A program made the translations under genes and the position numbers. Source: Rhodovulum kholense (GTDB lineage: Bacteria > Pseudomonadota > Alphaproteobacteria > Rhodobacterales > Rhodobacteraceae). Taken from it: a stretch of DNA of 64,000 nt. The stretch lies in assembly GCF_003053725.1 (NCBI RefSeq), contig NZ_QAYC01000015.1, positions 27,285-91,284 of the forward strand, given 5' to 3'. The notes under the pieces are model-generated. The model ran no database searches, was not told where the DNA came from, and saw only the letters and a program-made list of their open reading frames with translations. Positions 53,518 through 62,296 of the stretch are shown here, piece after piece; positions within the stretch are counted from its first letter, which is position 1; each line of letters starts with the position of its first letter.

Positions 53518-54633
53518 ATGAGCGTCAATGCGATGATCGTATCGGCCGGCGAGGCGCTGGAGGTTCTGCGCGCCGGATGGCAGGCACAACAGGCCGGGCA
53601 GATGACGGCCTCCTACATGCTTCACGGGCGGCCCGGCGTGGGCAAGACCCAGGTGATCGAGCAACTGGCCGCCGAGATCGGCGCGCGGCTTTTCGACCTT
53701 CGGCTGACCACCATCGAGCCGCAGGACCTGCGCGGGCTGCCCTATTACGACCACGAGGCGCAGAAGACCAAATGGTACCGGCCCGAGGACCTGCCCGACG
53801 ACCCCGCGCAGCCCTCGATCCTGTTTCTCGACGAACTCACCGCCGCCTCGCCGATGCTGCAGCCGACGGTCTACGGGCTGTTGCAGGAACGCCGGGTGGG
53901 GCGGCACCGGCTGCCCGGCAATGTCTTCATCGTGGCGGCGGGCAATACCGTCGAGGACGGGGCCATTGCCTATCAGATGAACACCGCGCTGTCGGACCGG
54001 CTGATCCACCTGCATGTGCAGGCCGCGGCGACCGACTGGCTGGACAATTACGCGGTGCCGAAGGGGCTTCACGCGACCGTCGTCGCCTTCATCAAGACCC
54101 GCCCCGACCTGCTGGACACGACCGAGCGCGCCGTGGCCGAGGGCCAGCTGATCGCGACCACGCCGCGCAGCTGGGAGCGGGTCAGCCAGATCATGGGCGC
54201 GGTGGCCGAGCGGCGTCTCAGAAACGTGCTGATCGCGGGCACGGTGGGCGACGCGGTGGCCGCCGAATTTGCGCTGATCGCCGACGACATCGCCGCGACG
54301 GTCCAGGTGCAGGAGATGCTCGAAGCCTCGCGGAAGGACCGGATCGGTCTCTATCCCGCCTCGATGCACGGGTTGAACGCACTGATCTACGGGCTGATCG
54401 GGGTTCTCGACGCGCGCAACGCCGATGCGGTGATCGACTGCATGGCCGAGATCCGGCAGCTGGCGCGCCAGCGCCCTGAAGAGGCGTTTCAGCGGATGCC
54501 GCTGGGCGAGCTCTGCACCTACGGCTTCGAGGGGCTGATCCGCAAGGGGCTCGACCTTGGGCTGGGCGAACGGTTCCTCGGGCACGAGGCCTATCGAAGC
54601 TATGCGGCCGAGCGCAAGGCGGCGGGGCTGTAA
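53518..54633 (+). CDS. MoxR-type AAA ATPase
   Basis: 371 residues. Walker A is LHGRPGVGKTQVIEQL (about 35-50), Walker B is ILFLDELTAASPMLQ, sensor-1 IVAAGNT and arginine-finger region SDRLIHLHV. MoxR ATPases work with VWA proteins in assembling metal centres or complexes. The partner, a VWA-like protein, starts 1 bp after this stop, so the pair is coupled. Confidence 0.9.
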   Translation: MSVNAMIVSAGEALEVLRAGWQAQQAGQMTASYMLHGRPGVGKTQVIEQLAAEIGARLFDLRLTTIEPQDLRGLPYYDHEAQKTKWYRPEDLPDDPAQPSILFLDELTAASPMLQPTVYGLLQERRVGRHRLPGNVFIVAAGNTVEDGAIAYQMNTALSDRLIHLHVQAAATDWLDNYAVPKGLHATVVAFIKTRPDLLDTTERAVAEGQLIATTPRSWERVSQIMGAVAERRLRNVLIAGTVGDAVAAEFALIADDIAATVQVQEMLEASRKDRIGLYPASMHGLNALIYGLIGVLDARNADAVIDCMAEIRQLARQRPEEAFQRMPLGELCTYGFEGLIRKGLDLGLGERFLGHEAYRSYAAERKAAGL

Positions 54634-54634
54634 G

Positions 54635-55996
54635 GTGATCCCGTCGCGGCATTCGGCCCGGGCCACCCGGGCCTTGCAGAAGCTGGCCGAAGAGGACCCG
54701 GCCTTCGCGGCGCTGGCGCTGTGGTGCACCCATGCCGACAGCGATGCACGCGAGGGTCCGGCCTGGACCGATGGCGCGGCGATTCGCTACGGGCCCGCCT
54801 TCGAGGCCCTGAGCCTGCCTGAACAGATCGGCGTCGCGGCCCATCACATCCTGCATGTCGCCTTTCGCCACGCGCCCCGGACGCAGGCGATGTATCTGCG
54901 CTTCGGCGACCGCTTCGACGAGGACCTCTTCAACCTCGCGACCGATGCCATCGTGAACGAGACGCTGATGCTGTCGGGCTTCATCCTGCCCCGGCCCGTG
55001 GTGCGGCTGACCGGGCTTCTGAAGACTGCCGCCCGAGAAGAGCTGGGCGCCGACGAGGCGGTGACCCGCTACGATGCCGAACGGCTTTATCTGCGGCTTT
55101 TGCAGGACGACGCGCCCCAAGGCGGCAAGGCCGGCGACCGTGGCATGCGCGCGGGCGGCGCGGCGGGCGAGGGCCAGGGGCAGGGCAGCACCGGCGAGGC
55201 GCGGCCACGGCCCGGGGGCGCTGTCGCCGAGGCCGCGCGCGACTATGGCCGCCAGCAGGGCTTTGCCCCCGATATCGACACTGGCGGCACCGACAGCGAT
55301 CAGGGCGCGGGCAGCGAGGCCGATGCCGAGTGGCGCCAGCGCGTGGCCCGTGCGATGGAGGCCGGGCGGATCGCCGGGCACGGCATCGGCATGCTCGGCC
55401 ACCGGCTGGCCGACCTGCCCGAGGTTCACACCCCCTGGGAACAGCATCTGCGCGCCTTGGTGACCCGGGCGGTGACGGTGCAGCCCCAGCCCCGCAGCAC
55501 CCGCCCGGCCCGGCGCTGGATCGCGCGCGACAGCGACGCGCGGGCGCGGGGCGAGCCCTCTCCGGCCTTCGAATATGCCTGGACCCGCGATCTCGAAATC
55601 CCCCGGATCGTCGTGGGCATCGACAGTTCCGGGTCGGTCGAACCGACCCTGCTGGCCAAGTTCGCAGCCGAGGTGGCGGGGATTTCCAAGCGCACCGGGG
55701 CCGAGACACATGTTCTGGTCTTCGACACGAAGGTGCAGGGCCATCAGGTGATGGGCGGCGGCATCTGGGAGGGCCGCATCGCGGATGTGCTCTTCTCGCG
55801 CGAGGGCGGGACGTCCTTCATCGCGGTGATGGAAGAGGCGCTGGCGCTGGGCCCCTCGGCGGTGGTGATCCTGACCGACCTTCTGGGACCCTTCGGCCCG
55901 CCACCGCCGCGCGGCCTGCCGGTGATCTGGGCGGTGCCGGGCGAGGTGCCGCCGGGCGGCGCGCCCTTCGGTCAGGTGCTGTCGCTGGCGCGCTAG
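54635..55996 (+). CDS. VWA-like (DUF2201) protein with altered metallopeptidase motif
   Basis: 453 residues. The N-terminal DUF2201 metallopeptidase-like domain (about 1-150) normally has HExxH, but here it reads AAHHILHVAFRH, so the catalytic Glu is replaced by His. The middle (about 170-240) is a Gly/Ala/Gln-rich linker. The C-terminal VWA-like domain has the MIDAS motif VVGIDSSGSVEP and a GGTSFIAVMEEA turn. The start is taken as GTG at 54635, one base after the MoxR stop; an ATG at 54602 is the alternative. It is cytoplasmic and works with the MoxR ATPase. Confidence 0.87.
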   Translation: MIPSRHSARATRALQKLAEEDPAFAALALWCTHADSDAREGPAWTDGAAIRYGPAFEALSLPEQIGVAAHHILHVAFRHAPRTQAMYLRFGDRFDEDLFNLATDAIVNETLMLSGFILPRPVVRLTGLLKTAAREELGADEAVTRYDAERLYLRLLQDDAPQGGKAGDRGMRAGGAAGEGQGQGSTGEARPRPGGAVAEAARDYGRQQGFAPDIDTGGTDSDQGAGSEADAEWRQRVARAMEAGRIAGHGIGMLGHRLADLPEVHTPWEQHLRALVTRAVTVQPQPRSTRPARRWIARDSDARARGEPSPAFEYAWTRDLEIPRIVVGIDSSGSVEPTLLAKFAAEVAGISKRTGAETHVLVFDTKVQGHQVMGGGIWEGRIADVLFSREGGTSFIAVMEEALALGPSAVVILTDLLGPFGPPPPRGLPVIWAVPGEVPPGGAPFGQVLSLAR

Positions 55997-55999
55997 GTC

Positions 56000-56557
56000 T
56001 CAGAACGGCAAAAGCGGCGCGTCGTTTCTGAGATACAGCGGGTGCTTGGCCGACCCGTCCTGGTTCTTGCCGAAACAGAACAGCGGCCGGCCGCTGTCCC
56101 GCAGCGCGGCGACGATGCCGTCCACCACCCCGGCATAGCGAGGATGAAGCCGGCCATAGGCCATCACCACGACCTCGGCTTCGGCGGCCATGGCAAGGAT
56201 CGCGGGCAGGTTCTCGGGGCTGCAGGCAAGGGCCGGATCCTTCGGCAAGTCCTTGGGGTTGGTCACCCGATAATCCAGCACATTGCCCTTGAGATAGCGG
56301 GTAAAGCCCAGCACCGCGGCGCGCCTTGTCTCCTTGGCGCAGGTATTGTCCTGCACCAGCGCATCGGCGGTCGAGGGGTTCATGCCGCAGAAGAGGATGG
56401 TCCGGGCGGGCTGGCCTTCGGGCGTCCAGTCGCGTTCGAGCCGGGTCCGGTAGCGTCCGCAGGGCGAAAAGACGGCACTGCCGCGCATGCCCGGCGGCAG
56501 CGCCCAGCGGGTCTTGCCGCCCGGATCGTGCAGGCTGGAAGGGTCGATTTCGGTCAT
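56000..56557 (-). CDS. DUF1643 domain-containing protein
   Basis: 185 residues with the family hallmarks FSPCGRYRTRLERDW, ILFCGMNPSTADALVQDNTC and RPLFCFGKNQDGSAKHPLYL. Function unknown; cytoplasmic. It ends 3 bp from the convergent VWA-like gene and lies 51 bp downstream of the phosphatase gene on the same strand. Confidence 0.9.
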   Translation of the reverse strand: MTEIDPSSLHDPGGKTRWALPPGMRGSAVFSPCGRYRTRLERDWTPEGQPARTILFCGMNPSTADALVQDNTCAKETRRAAVLGFTRYLKGNVLDYRVTNPKDLPKDPALACSPENLPAILAMAAEAEVVVMAYGRLHPRYAGVVDGIVAALRDSGRPLFCFGKNQDGSAKHPLYLRNDAPLLPF

Positions 56558-56608
56558 GGCGGCGGTTCTACCCCGGGCGGCGGCCGGACGAAAGCGGCCC
56601 CGGCCCGG

Positions 56609-57364
56609 TCAGACCGCCTCGCGGCAGTCGAGCGGGTCGATCCGCACGCGGCCCTCCGGGCTCAGCAGGAACACATCCTGACCCTCGATCACGACCGCCG
56701 ACAGGGCGCGGCCATAGCCCGCCCCGGTGTCCAGATTGACCCGGTTGCCGCAGTTCTTGACCGCCTCGACCTGGGTATGGCCATGCACGATCAGGGCGCC
56801 GTGGTCGCGGGTGTCGCGGTGAAACTCGCTGCGGATCCAGAACAGGTCGGTCACGTCCTGCGCGTCCAGCGGAATGCCCGGCCGTATCCCCGCATGGCAG
56901 AAGAAGGCCGCGCCGCGCCGGTAGAAGGGCCGCAGGTCGTCGAGGAAGGACATGTGGTCCGCCGGGATCTGCGCCCGGGCATCGGCGTGAATGTCCAGCA
57001 TCATCCGGTGCGTGCCCGCATCGACGCCGTAAGAGGCCAGCGTCGCCCGGCCGCCCACGCCGTCCTCGAGCCAGTGCATGGCGGGGTTCGTCGGCTCCTG
57101 TTCGCAGGTCGGCAGCAGGAAATGCTGCATCCAGCGGTCGTGATTGCCCATCAGGCAGATCCAGGGAGCGCCGCGCCGGAGCCCGTCCAGCAGAAACTCG
57201 ATAACCCCGCAGCTGTCGGGGCCGCGGTCGACATAGTCGCCGACATGGACGACCGGCGCCTCGGCATCGCCGGTCCGCGCGCGATCCTCGACAATGCGGG
57301 CATGCGCCGCTTCCAGCAGGGCGCGCTGTCCGTGGATATCGCCAATGGCATAGGTTCTCAGCAT
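56609..57364 (-). CDS. Calcineurin-like metallophosphoesterase (PPP/ApaH-like)
   Basis: 251 residues with the dimetal motifs GDIHG (about 8-12), GDYVDRGPDS (about 42-51) and GNHDRW, then HGHTQVEAV. This set is typical of bacterial PPP serine/threonine or diadenosine-tetraphosphate phosphatases; the substrate is not determined by sequence. It starts 91 bp after serA, beyond a strong terminator, so it needs its own promoter. Confidence 0.9.
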   Translation of the reverse strand: MLRTYAIGDIHGQRALLEAAHARIVEDRARTGDAEAPVVHVGDYVDRGPDSCGVIEFLLDGLRRGAPWICLMGNHDRWMQHFLLPTCEQEPTNPAMHWLEDGVGGRATLASYGVDAGTHRMMLDIHADARAQIPADHMSFLDDLRPFYRRGAAFFCHAGIRPGIPLDAQDVTDLFWIRSEFHRDTRDHGALIVHGHTQVEAVKNCGNRVNLDTGAGYGRALSAVVIEGQDVFLLSPEGRVRIDPLDCREAV

Positions 57365-57376
57365 TTTCTCGACCTC

Positions 57377-57415
57377 AAAAAGCGAAGGGCCTGCCGTCAG
57401 ACACGCGGCAGGCCC
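57377..57415 (-). terminator. Strong Rho-independent terminator after serA
   Basis: Perfect 10-bp stem GGGCCTGCCG / CGGCAGGCCC (57387-57396 and 57406-57415) with a 9-nt loop, followed on the minus strand by TTCGCTTTTT. Confidence 0.9.
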
Positions 57416-57455
57416 TCCCTGTCGTTCAAACCGATCCGGCCCGGCCGGCGCGATC

Positions 57456-59051
57456 TCAGGCGATCTCGAATTCCAGCGGGCGGACCTGCTGGAAGAGCCC
57501 GGTCTTCTCGAGTTCTTCCACTACATGTGCGGGCATCGGCTGGTCCAGATACATCAGCGCGATCGCATCCTCACCGGCCTTTGTCCGCCCAAGGGTGAAG
57601 TTCGCGATGTTGACCCCATGCGCGCCCATCGCCGCGCCGAGCGCGCCGATGATGCCGGGCACGTCCCGGTTGGTGGTGTACAGCATGTGCTCGCCGATCT
57701 CGGCATCGATGTTGATGCCCTTGATCTGGATGAAGCGCGGCTTGCCGTCCGAGAAGACGGTGCCCGCGATCGAGCGTTCGCGCTTGTCGGTGACGACAGT
57801 CATCTTGATGTAACCGTCGAAGATGCCCGACTTGCCCTGGGTGGTGGTCGAGATCGCGATGCCGCGTTCCTTGGCGATCACCGGGGCCGAGACCATGTTC
57901 ACCTCGGCGATCACCTCTTTCAGGACGCCCGCGATGGCCGAGGCGTTCAGGGCGGCGGTGTTCATGTCGGAGGCGACGCCGTCATAAAGGATGTTGATCG
58001 CCTTGATCGGCTCGTCGGTCATCTGCCCGATGAAGGACCCGACATGCCCGGCCAGCTTGATCCAGGGTCCCATGACCTTGGCTTCCTCGGCGGTGATCGA
58101 GGGCATGTTGATGGCGTTGGTGACGGCGCCGGTCATCAGGTAGTCCGACATCTGCTCGGCGACCTGAAGGGCCACGTTTTCCTGCGCCTCGGTGGTCGAC
58201 GCGCCCAGGTGCGGCGTGCAGACGACGTTGGGCAGGTTGAACAGGATGTTCTCCTTGGCGGGCTCGACCGCGAAGACGTCGAACGCCGCGGCCGCGACAT
58301 GACCCGATTTCAGCAGCTCGGCCAGGGCCTCCTCGTCGACCAGACCGCCGCGGGCGCAGTTGACGATGCGCACGCCTTTCTTGGTCTTGGCCAGCGCGTC
58401 CTTCGAGAGGATGTTGGCGGTCTTCTCGGTCATCGGCACGTGGAGCGTGATGAAGTCGGCCTTGGGCAGCAACTCGTCCAGCTCGACCTTGGTCACGCCC
58501 AGCTTGTCGGCACGTTCCTGCGACAGGAAGGGGTCGTAGGCCAGAACCTTCATCTTCAGGCCGATGGCACGGTCGGCGACGATGGACCCGATATTGCCGC
58601 AGCCGATCAGGCCAAGGGTCTTGGCGGTCAGCTCGACCCCCATGAAGCGGGATTTCTCCCATTTGCCGGCATGGGTCGAGGCGTTGGCCTCGGGGATCTG
58701 CCGGGCGGCGGCCATCATCATCGCAATGGCATGTTCGGCGGTGGTGATCGAGTTGCCGAAGGGGGTGTTCATCACGATCACGCCCTTCTTGGACGCGGCC
58801 GGGATGTCGACGTTGTCGACGCCGATGCCGGCACGGCCGACGACCTTGAGGTTGGTGGCAGCCTCGAGGATCTTTTCGGTCACCTTGGTGGCCGAGCGGA
58901 TGGCCAGGCCGTCATACTGGCCGATTGCCTCAAGCAGCTTGTCCTTGTCCTTGCCGAGGTCGGGCAGGAAGTCGACATCGATGCCGCGGTCACGGAAGAT
59001 CTGCACGGCGGTTTCGGAAAGCTTGTCGGAAACGAGAACCTTGGGGGCCAT
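57456..59051 (-). CDS. serA: D-3-phosphoglycerate dehydrogenase SerA
   Basis: 531 residues, long (type 1) PGDH. Substrate domain at the N-terminus (MAPKVLVSDKLSETAVQIF), NAD Rossmann motif GLIGCGNIGSIVADRA, catalytic Arg in NCARGGLVDEEAL and His in VVCTPHLGAST. An intervening ASB domain (about 315-450) and a C-terminal ACT domain (about 455-531) suggest serine feedback. It is the first enzyme of serine synthesis. Start 59051 has GAGGAG upstream; a longer ORF is a shadow. It follows serC after a 76-bp gap with a perfect hairpin. Confidence 0.97.
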   Translation of the reverse strand: MAPKVLVSDKLSETAVQIFRDRGIDVDFLPDLGKDKDKLLEAIGQYDGLAIRSATKVTEKILEAATNLKVVGRAGIGVDNVDIPAASKKGVIVMNTPFGNSITTAEHAIAMMMAAARQIPEANASTHAGKWEKSRFMGVELTAKTLGLIGCGNIGSIVADRAIGLKMKVLAYDPFLSQERADKLGVTKVELDELLPKADFITLHVPMTEKTANILSKDALAKTKKGVRIVNCARGGLVDEEALAELLKSGHVAAAAFDVFAVEPAKENILFNLPNVVCTPHLGASTTEAQENVALQVAEQMSDYLMTGAVTNAINMPSITAEEAKVMGPWIKLAGHVGSFIGQMTDEPIKAINILYDGVASDMNTAALNASAIAGVLKEVIAEVNMVSAPVIAKERGIAISTTTQGKSGIFDGYIKMTVVTDKRERSIAGTVFSDGKPRFIQIKGINIDAEIGEHMLYTTNRDVPGIIGALGAAMGAHGVNIANFTLGRTKAGEDAIALMYLDQPMPAHVVEELEKTGLFQQVRPLEFEIA

Positions 59052-59104
59052 TTGGGCACTCCTCATGGAATGGGGGCATGGGCCGGACGGGCATCGCCCG
59101 GCCA

Positions 59105-59125
59105 CGAATTTTCGCAGAAAATTCG
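59105..59125 (-). repeat. Perfect intercistronic hairpin between serC and serA
   Basis: CGAATTTTC / GAAAATTCG, 9-bp stem with a 3-nt loop, overlapping the region just after the serC stop; a second GC-rich hairpin (GGCCGG ... CCGGCC) lies next to it at about 59082-59104. They could tune serC versus serA mRNA levels. Confidence 0.7.
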
Positions 59126-59127
59126 CG

Positions 59128-60282
59128 TCAGGCGGCGGCCGTCTGCGCCTCGATCTCGGCCTCGAAGGCCCATTCGATCCAGGGCATCAGCGCCGCGACA
59201 TCGGCGGCCTCGACCGTGGCGCCGCACCAGATCCGCAGACCCGCGGGCGCATCGCGATAGGACCCGATATCGAAGGCCACGCCTTCCTTTTCCAGCCGCT
59301 TGACGATGGCCTTGGCGAAGGCCGCACCGTCCTTGATCCGCGCGTCGGTGAATTTCAGGCAGACGCTGGTGTTCGACCGCGTCGCAGGGTCCGCCGCCAG
59401 GTTCTCGATCCAGGGTTTCGCATCGACGAAGTCCTGCACCGCCCTGAAGTTCGCGGTCGAGCGCTCCATCAGCTTCGGCAGGCCGCCGATCGATTTCGCC
59501 CAGTCGAGCGCCACCAGGTAGTCCTCGACCGCCATCATCGACGGGGTGTTGATGGTCTCGCCGACAAAGATGCCCTCGATCAGCTTGCCGCCCTTGGTCA
59601 GGCGGAAGATCTTCGGCAGCGGCCAGGCGGGCTTGTAGCTTTCCAGCCGTTCGACCGCGCGCGGGCTCAGGATCAGCATCCCGTGCGCGCCCTCGCCGCC
59701 CATCACCTTCTGCCAGGAGAAGGTCACGACATCGAGCTTGTCCCAGGGCAGGTCCATCGCGAAGGCGGCCGAGGTCGCGTCGCAGATCGTCAGGCCCGCA
59801 CGGTCAGCCGGGATCGCGTCGCCATTCGCCACGCGCACGCCCGAGGTGGTGCCGTTCCAGGTGAAGACCACGTCCTTGTCGAAATCGACCTCGGCGAAAT
59901 CGACGATCTCGCCATAGGGGGCCTCGCGCACGGTGGCGTCGAGCTTCAGCTGCTTGACGACATCGGTGACCCAGCCCGCGCCGAAGCTTTCCCAGGCCAG
60001 CATCTCGACTCCGCGAGCGCCCAGCATCGACCACATCGCCATCTCGACGGCGCCGGTATCCGAGGCGGGCACGATCCCGATACGATAGTCGGCAGGCACG
60101 CCGAGGATCTCGCGCGTGGTGTCGATGGCGGCCTTCAGCTTGGCCTTGCCGATGGCGGCACGGTGCGACCGGCCAAGAGCGGCGTCCGCAAGCATGTCGA
60201 CAGAGAAGTTGGGGAGTTTAGCGCAAGGGCCGGACGAAAAACGCGGATTGACCGGGCGCGCTGCCGGGGTAGCGGTAACCAT
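59128..60282 (-). CDS. serC: Phosphoserine aminotransferase SerC
   Basis: 384 residues of the alphaproteobacterial PSAT type. N-terminus [18 protein letters not shown], conserved [25 protein letters not shown] lysine in [19 protein letters not shown] and [12 protein letters not shown]. It converts 3-phosphohydroxypyruvate to phosphoserine. Start 60282 follows GGAAGGA; the ORF extension upstream covers a structured leader. First gene of the serC-serA operon. Confidence 0.96.
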   Translation of the reverse strand: MVTATPAARPVNPRFSSGPCAKLPNFSVDMLADAALGRSHRAAIGKAKLKAAIDTTREILGVPADYRIGIVPASDTGAVEMAMWSMLGARGVEMLAWESFGAGWVTDVVKQLKLDATVREAPYGEIVDFAEVDFDKDVVFTWNGTTSGVRVANGDAIPADRAGLTICDATSAAFAMDLPWDKLDVVTFSWQKVMGGEGAHGMLILSPRAVERLESYKPAWPLPKIFRLTKGGKLIEGIFVGETINTPSMMAVEDYLVALDWAKSIGGLPKLMERSTANFRAVQDFVDAKPWIENLAADPATRSNTSVCLKFTDARIKDGAAFAKAIVKRLEKEGVAFDIGSYRDAPAGLRIWCGATVEAADVAALMPWIEWAFEAEIEAQTAAA

Positions 60283-60345
60283 CGCTGGTATCCTTCCAGA
60301 TATACGCCCCTCGTTGGGGAGGGGTGTCCCGCCGCCGCAAATACG
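60283..60345 (-). promoter_or_regulatory. Structured serC leader (candidate serC RNA motif)
   Basis: Just upstream of serC are two successive hairpins on the minus strand: CCCCTC / GAGGGG with a 6-nt loop (60307-60324), and GTAT / ATAC (60288-60305) whose loop holds the Shine-Dalgarno GGAAGGA. Alphaproteobacterial serC genes are known to carry a conserved cis-regulatory 'serC RNA motif'; position and shape agree, but a covariance search is needed to confirm it. Confidence 0.55.
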
Positions 60346-60567
60346 CTTCCCCGGAAAAAACCGCAAGTATCAAAAGGGTCCGCCATGCATATTCTTGCGG
60401 CGTGCAACGGAACGATGCGTGAACGGGCGCCGATTGCATGTGCAAAATCGGTGCCGTTCGTTCCCCATACGTCCCGAGACAGCGCCCAAGATAACGCCGC
60501 TGCGGCTGGCTCCCGCACCCGTTGCGGGGCATCGGCACTTGTCAGTGCCAGCGCGACCGGGATCTCC

Positions 60568-60971
60568 TCACCCGTCGCGGCTATCCAGGTCCGCCTGGGC
60601 GATATACGCGCTCGCCTTCGTCGGGGAGAACGTCCCCCGGACGTTTTCCTGATCCTCCTCAGTCAGACTCTCGTTGGCTGACCGCAACTCCCGGACCTCG
60701 CGCTCCAGGTCGTTCGCCATCGCTCTCGGACCAACGGCGCTCCAACGGCGCGCTCCGGTCCCGCTCTGCGCTGGTCAGGCCGGGCCCCGGCATCGCGTTC
60801 GGTGCCCTGGCACCAGACACGCAGGCTGTCCGAAGACCAGCCGAGCTTCGGCGCAATCGCCCGATAGGCCGCGTTATCGCCGGCGTGTTCGCCACGGCGT
60901 TCCCTGAAAAGCCGGACGCCGCGCTCACGCAGCTCGGCCGGGCAGGATGGGCTGTAAGATTTCCTGCTCAT
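60568..60971 (-). pseudogene. Decayed IS3-family transposase orfA
   Basis: The minus strand begins MSRKSYSPSCPAELRERGVR (start 60971) and continues with YRAIAPKLGWSSDSLRVW, a typical IS3 OrfA helix-turn-helix. Reading then shifts frame near 60785 (GPGLTSAERDR) and again near 60730 (LEREVRELRSANE), and the end of OrfA (KASAYIAQADLD) follows after an insertion of about 15 residues. Stop at 60568. No OrfB or terminal inverted repeat was found, so it is a dead remnant. Confidence 0.75.
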
Positions 60972-61325
60972 CACGGGTATGCTTCGAGCTTCTTGCTCAC
61001 CGATAAATACGGGGCGGTTCTGGACAGCAGCTGCCGACCAGAGGCGTGCTGCGAAGCAGATCGCGGCCGAGGATACCGGATGTCGAAAGGGACAGGCCGA
61101 ACCGCCGCCCTCATCAGGCGCCTGCCTTGCCTACGCCTGTCGAGGCATTCAGATCGGCGGCTTGACCGACCAGATTCCGCCGGGTCGATACATGGCCGCC
61201 GATAAGGTCGCGCGCGGGCTCAGAGCCCCAAGCGGTCTCATGACCCACGATGCCTGCAAAGTCTGCACTTCGGAGCCGGACAGAATCGTCGCCAACCCAC
61301 TCCACCAGATGCCGGGACCGAACGC
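60972..61325. other. Gene-poor stretch between IS remnant and AraC regulator
   Basis: About 350 bp without a supported gene. On the minus strand an open frame ending at 61114 includes HLVEWVGDDSVRLRSADF and continues to GVGKAGA, which looks protein-like but matches nothing I recognise and runs into the araC-type gene in another frame. It is probably eroded mobile-element or displaced coding sequence, in line with the adjacent IS3 remnant. Confidence 0.3.
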
Positions 61326-62240
61326 CTAGTCTGCAACATCGAGGCGCAGCTTCTCTATATCCCGCTTGGGGGGATTGCCGAAGAGGCGGGCGTATTCCCG
61401 GCTGAATTGCGACGGACTTTCGTAGCCCACGCGATAGGAAGCGCTGGCCGCATCGAGGTGATCGTTGAGCATCAACTGCCGCGCCTCGTTGAGGCGGAGC
61501 CACTTCTGGTATTTCAGCGGGCTCATGGTCGTGAGTTCGCGGAAATGCTGGTGGAAGGTCGAGGCGCTCATCTGCGCGCGCTCTGCCAGATCCTCCACGC
61601 GAAGCGGCTTGGCATAGTTCAGCTTCATCCAGTTGAGCAGCGCCAGGATCCGCTGGTTCGGGGTGCCTGCGGCCACGAAGGACCACAGGCGCGCGCCCTG
61701 ATCGCTGACCAGAAGACGATAATGGATCTCCTGCAGGATCAGCGGGGCAAGGAACGGGAGTGCGTCGGGTTCGTCAAGCAGCGCGACCAGTCTTTCGAGC
61801 GGGGCAATCAGCTTTGGCGTCATGGTTCCCACGGCAACGCTGCTGCGGTCTCTCTGCCGGCGCGGCGGCGTCACGTCGCGGGCCACCATCCGGGCCAGAA
61901 TCCGCTGGTCGAGCTTCAGGACGAGGCCCAGGCAGGGGGTGTCCGGGCTGGCCTCGATGATCTGCGTCTGTCCGGGAATTTCCAGCGAGGTGATGAGAAA
62001 GCCCGAAGGGTCGTAGCGATGCGGCGCACCGCCGACGAACATCTGCTTTGCCCCCTGGGCCACGACCAGCAGCGCAGGCTCGACCAGACAGAGATCGGGC
62101 TCGGTCGGCCGGGTGCGCTGAAAGAAGCTCAGCCCGTCGATCGGTGTCGAGACATCCTCGGCAGGGCCGGACCAGCCCCGGATCATCCCGGCGAGTTTCG
62201 CGTGCGGCGTCTGTCCGTGTCGGGTTTCGTGTTCGCTCAT
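61326..62240 (-). CDS. AraC family transcriptional regulator
   Basis: 304 residues. The N-terminal AraC_N-type sensing domain (about 20-185) includes LCLVEPALLVVAQGAKQMFVGG and YDPSGFLITSLEIPG. The C-terminal double helix-turn-helix (about 205-300) includes LRVEDLAERAQMSASTFHQHF, SPLKYQKWLRLNEARQLM and RVGYESPSQFSREYARLFG. Start 62240 (MSEHET) is used; an in-frame start at 62300 would overlap the hydrolase stop. It lies 56 bp downstream of the hydrolase gene on the same strand and probably regulates it. Confidence 0.9.
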   Translation of the reverse strand: MSEHETRHGQTPHAKLAGMIRGWSGPAEDVSTPIDGLSFFQRTRPTEPDLCLVEPALLVVAQGAKQMFVGGAPHRYDPSGFLITSLEIPGQTQIIEASPDTPCLGLVLKLDQRILARMVARDVTPPRRQRDRSSVAVGTMTPKLIAPLERLVALLDEPDALPFLAPLILQEIHYRLLVSDQGARLWSFVAAGTPNQRILALLNWMKLNYAKPLRVEDLAERAQMSASTFHQHFRELTTMSPLKYQKWLRLNEARQLMLNDHLDAASASYRVGYESPSQFSREYARLFGNPPKRDIEKLRLDVAD

Positions 62241-62296
62241 TTGCGCGATGTCCAAATGGAATCGCGGAGCCACCCGAAGGCGGCTCCGCCGGTTCG

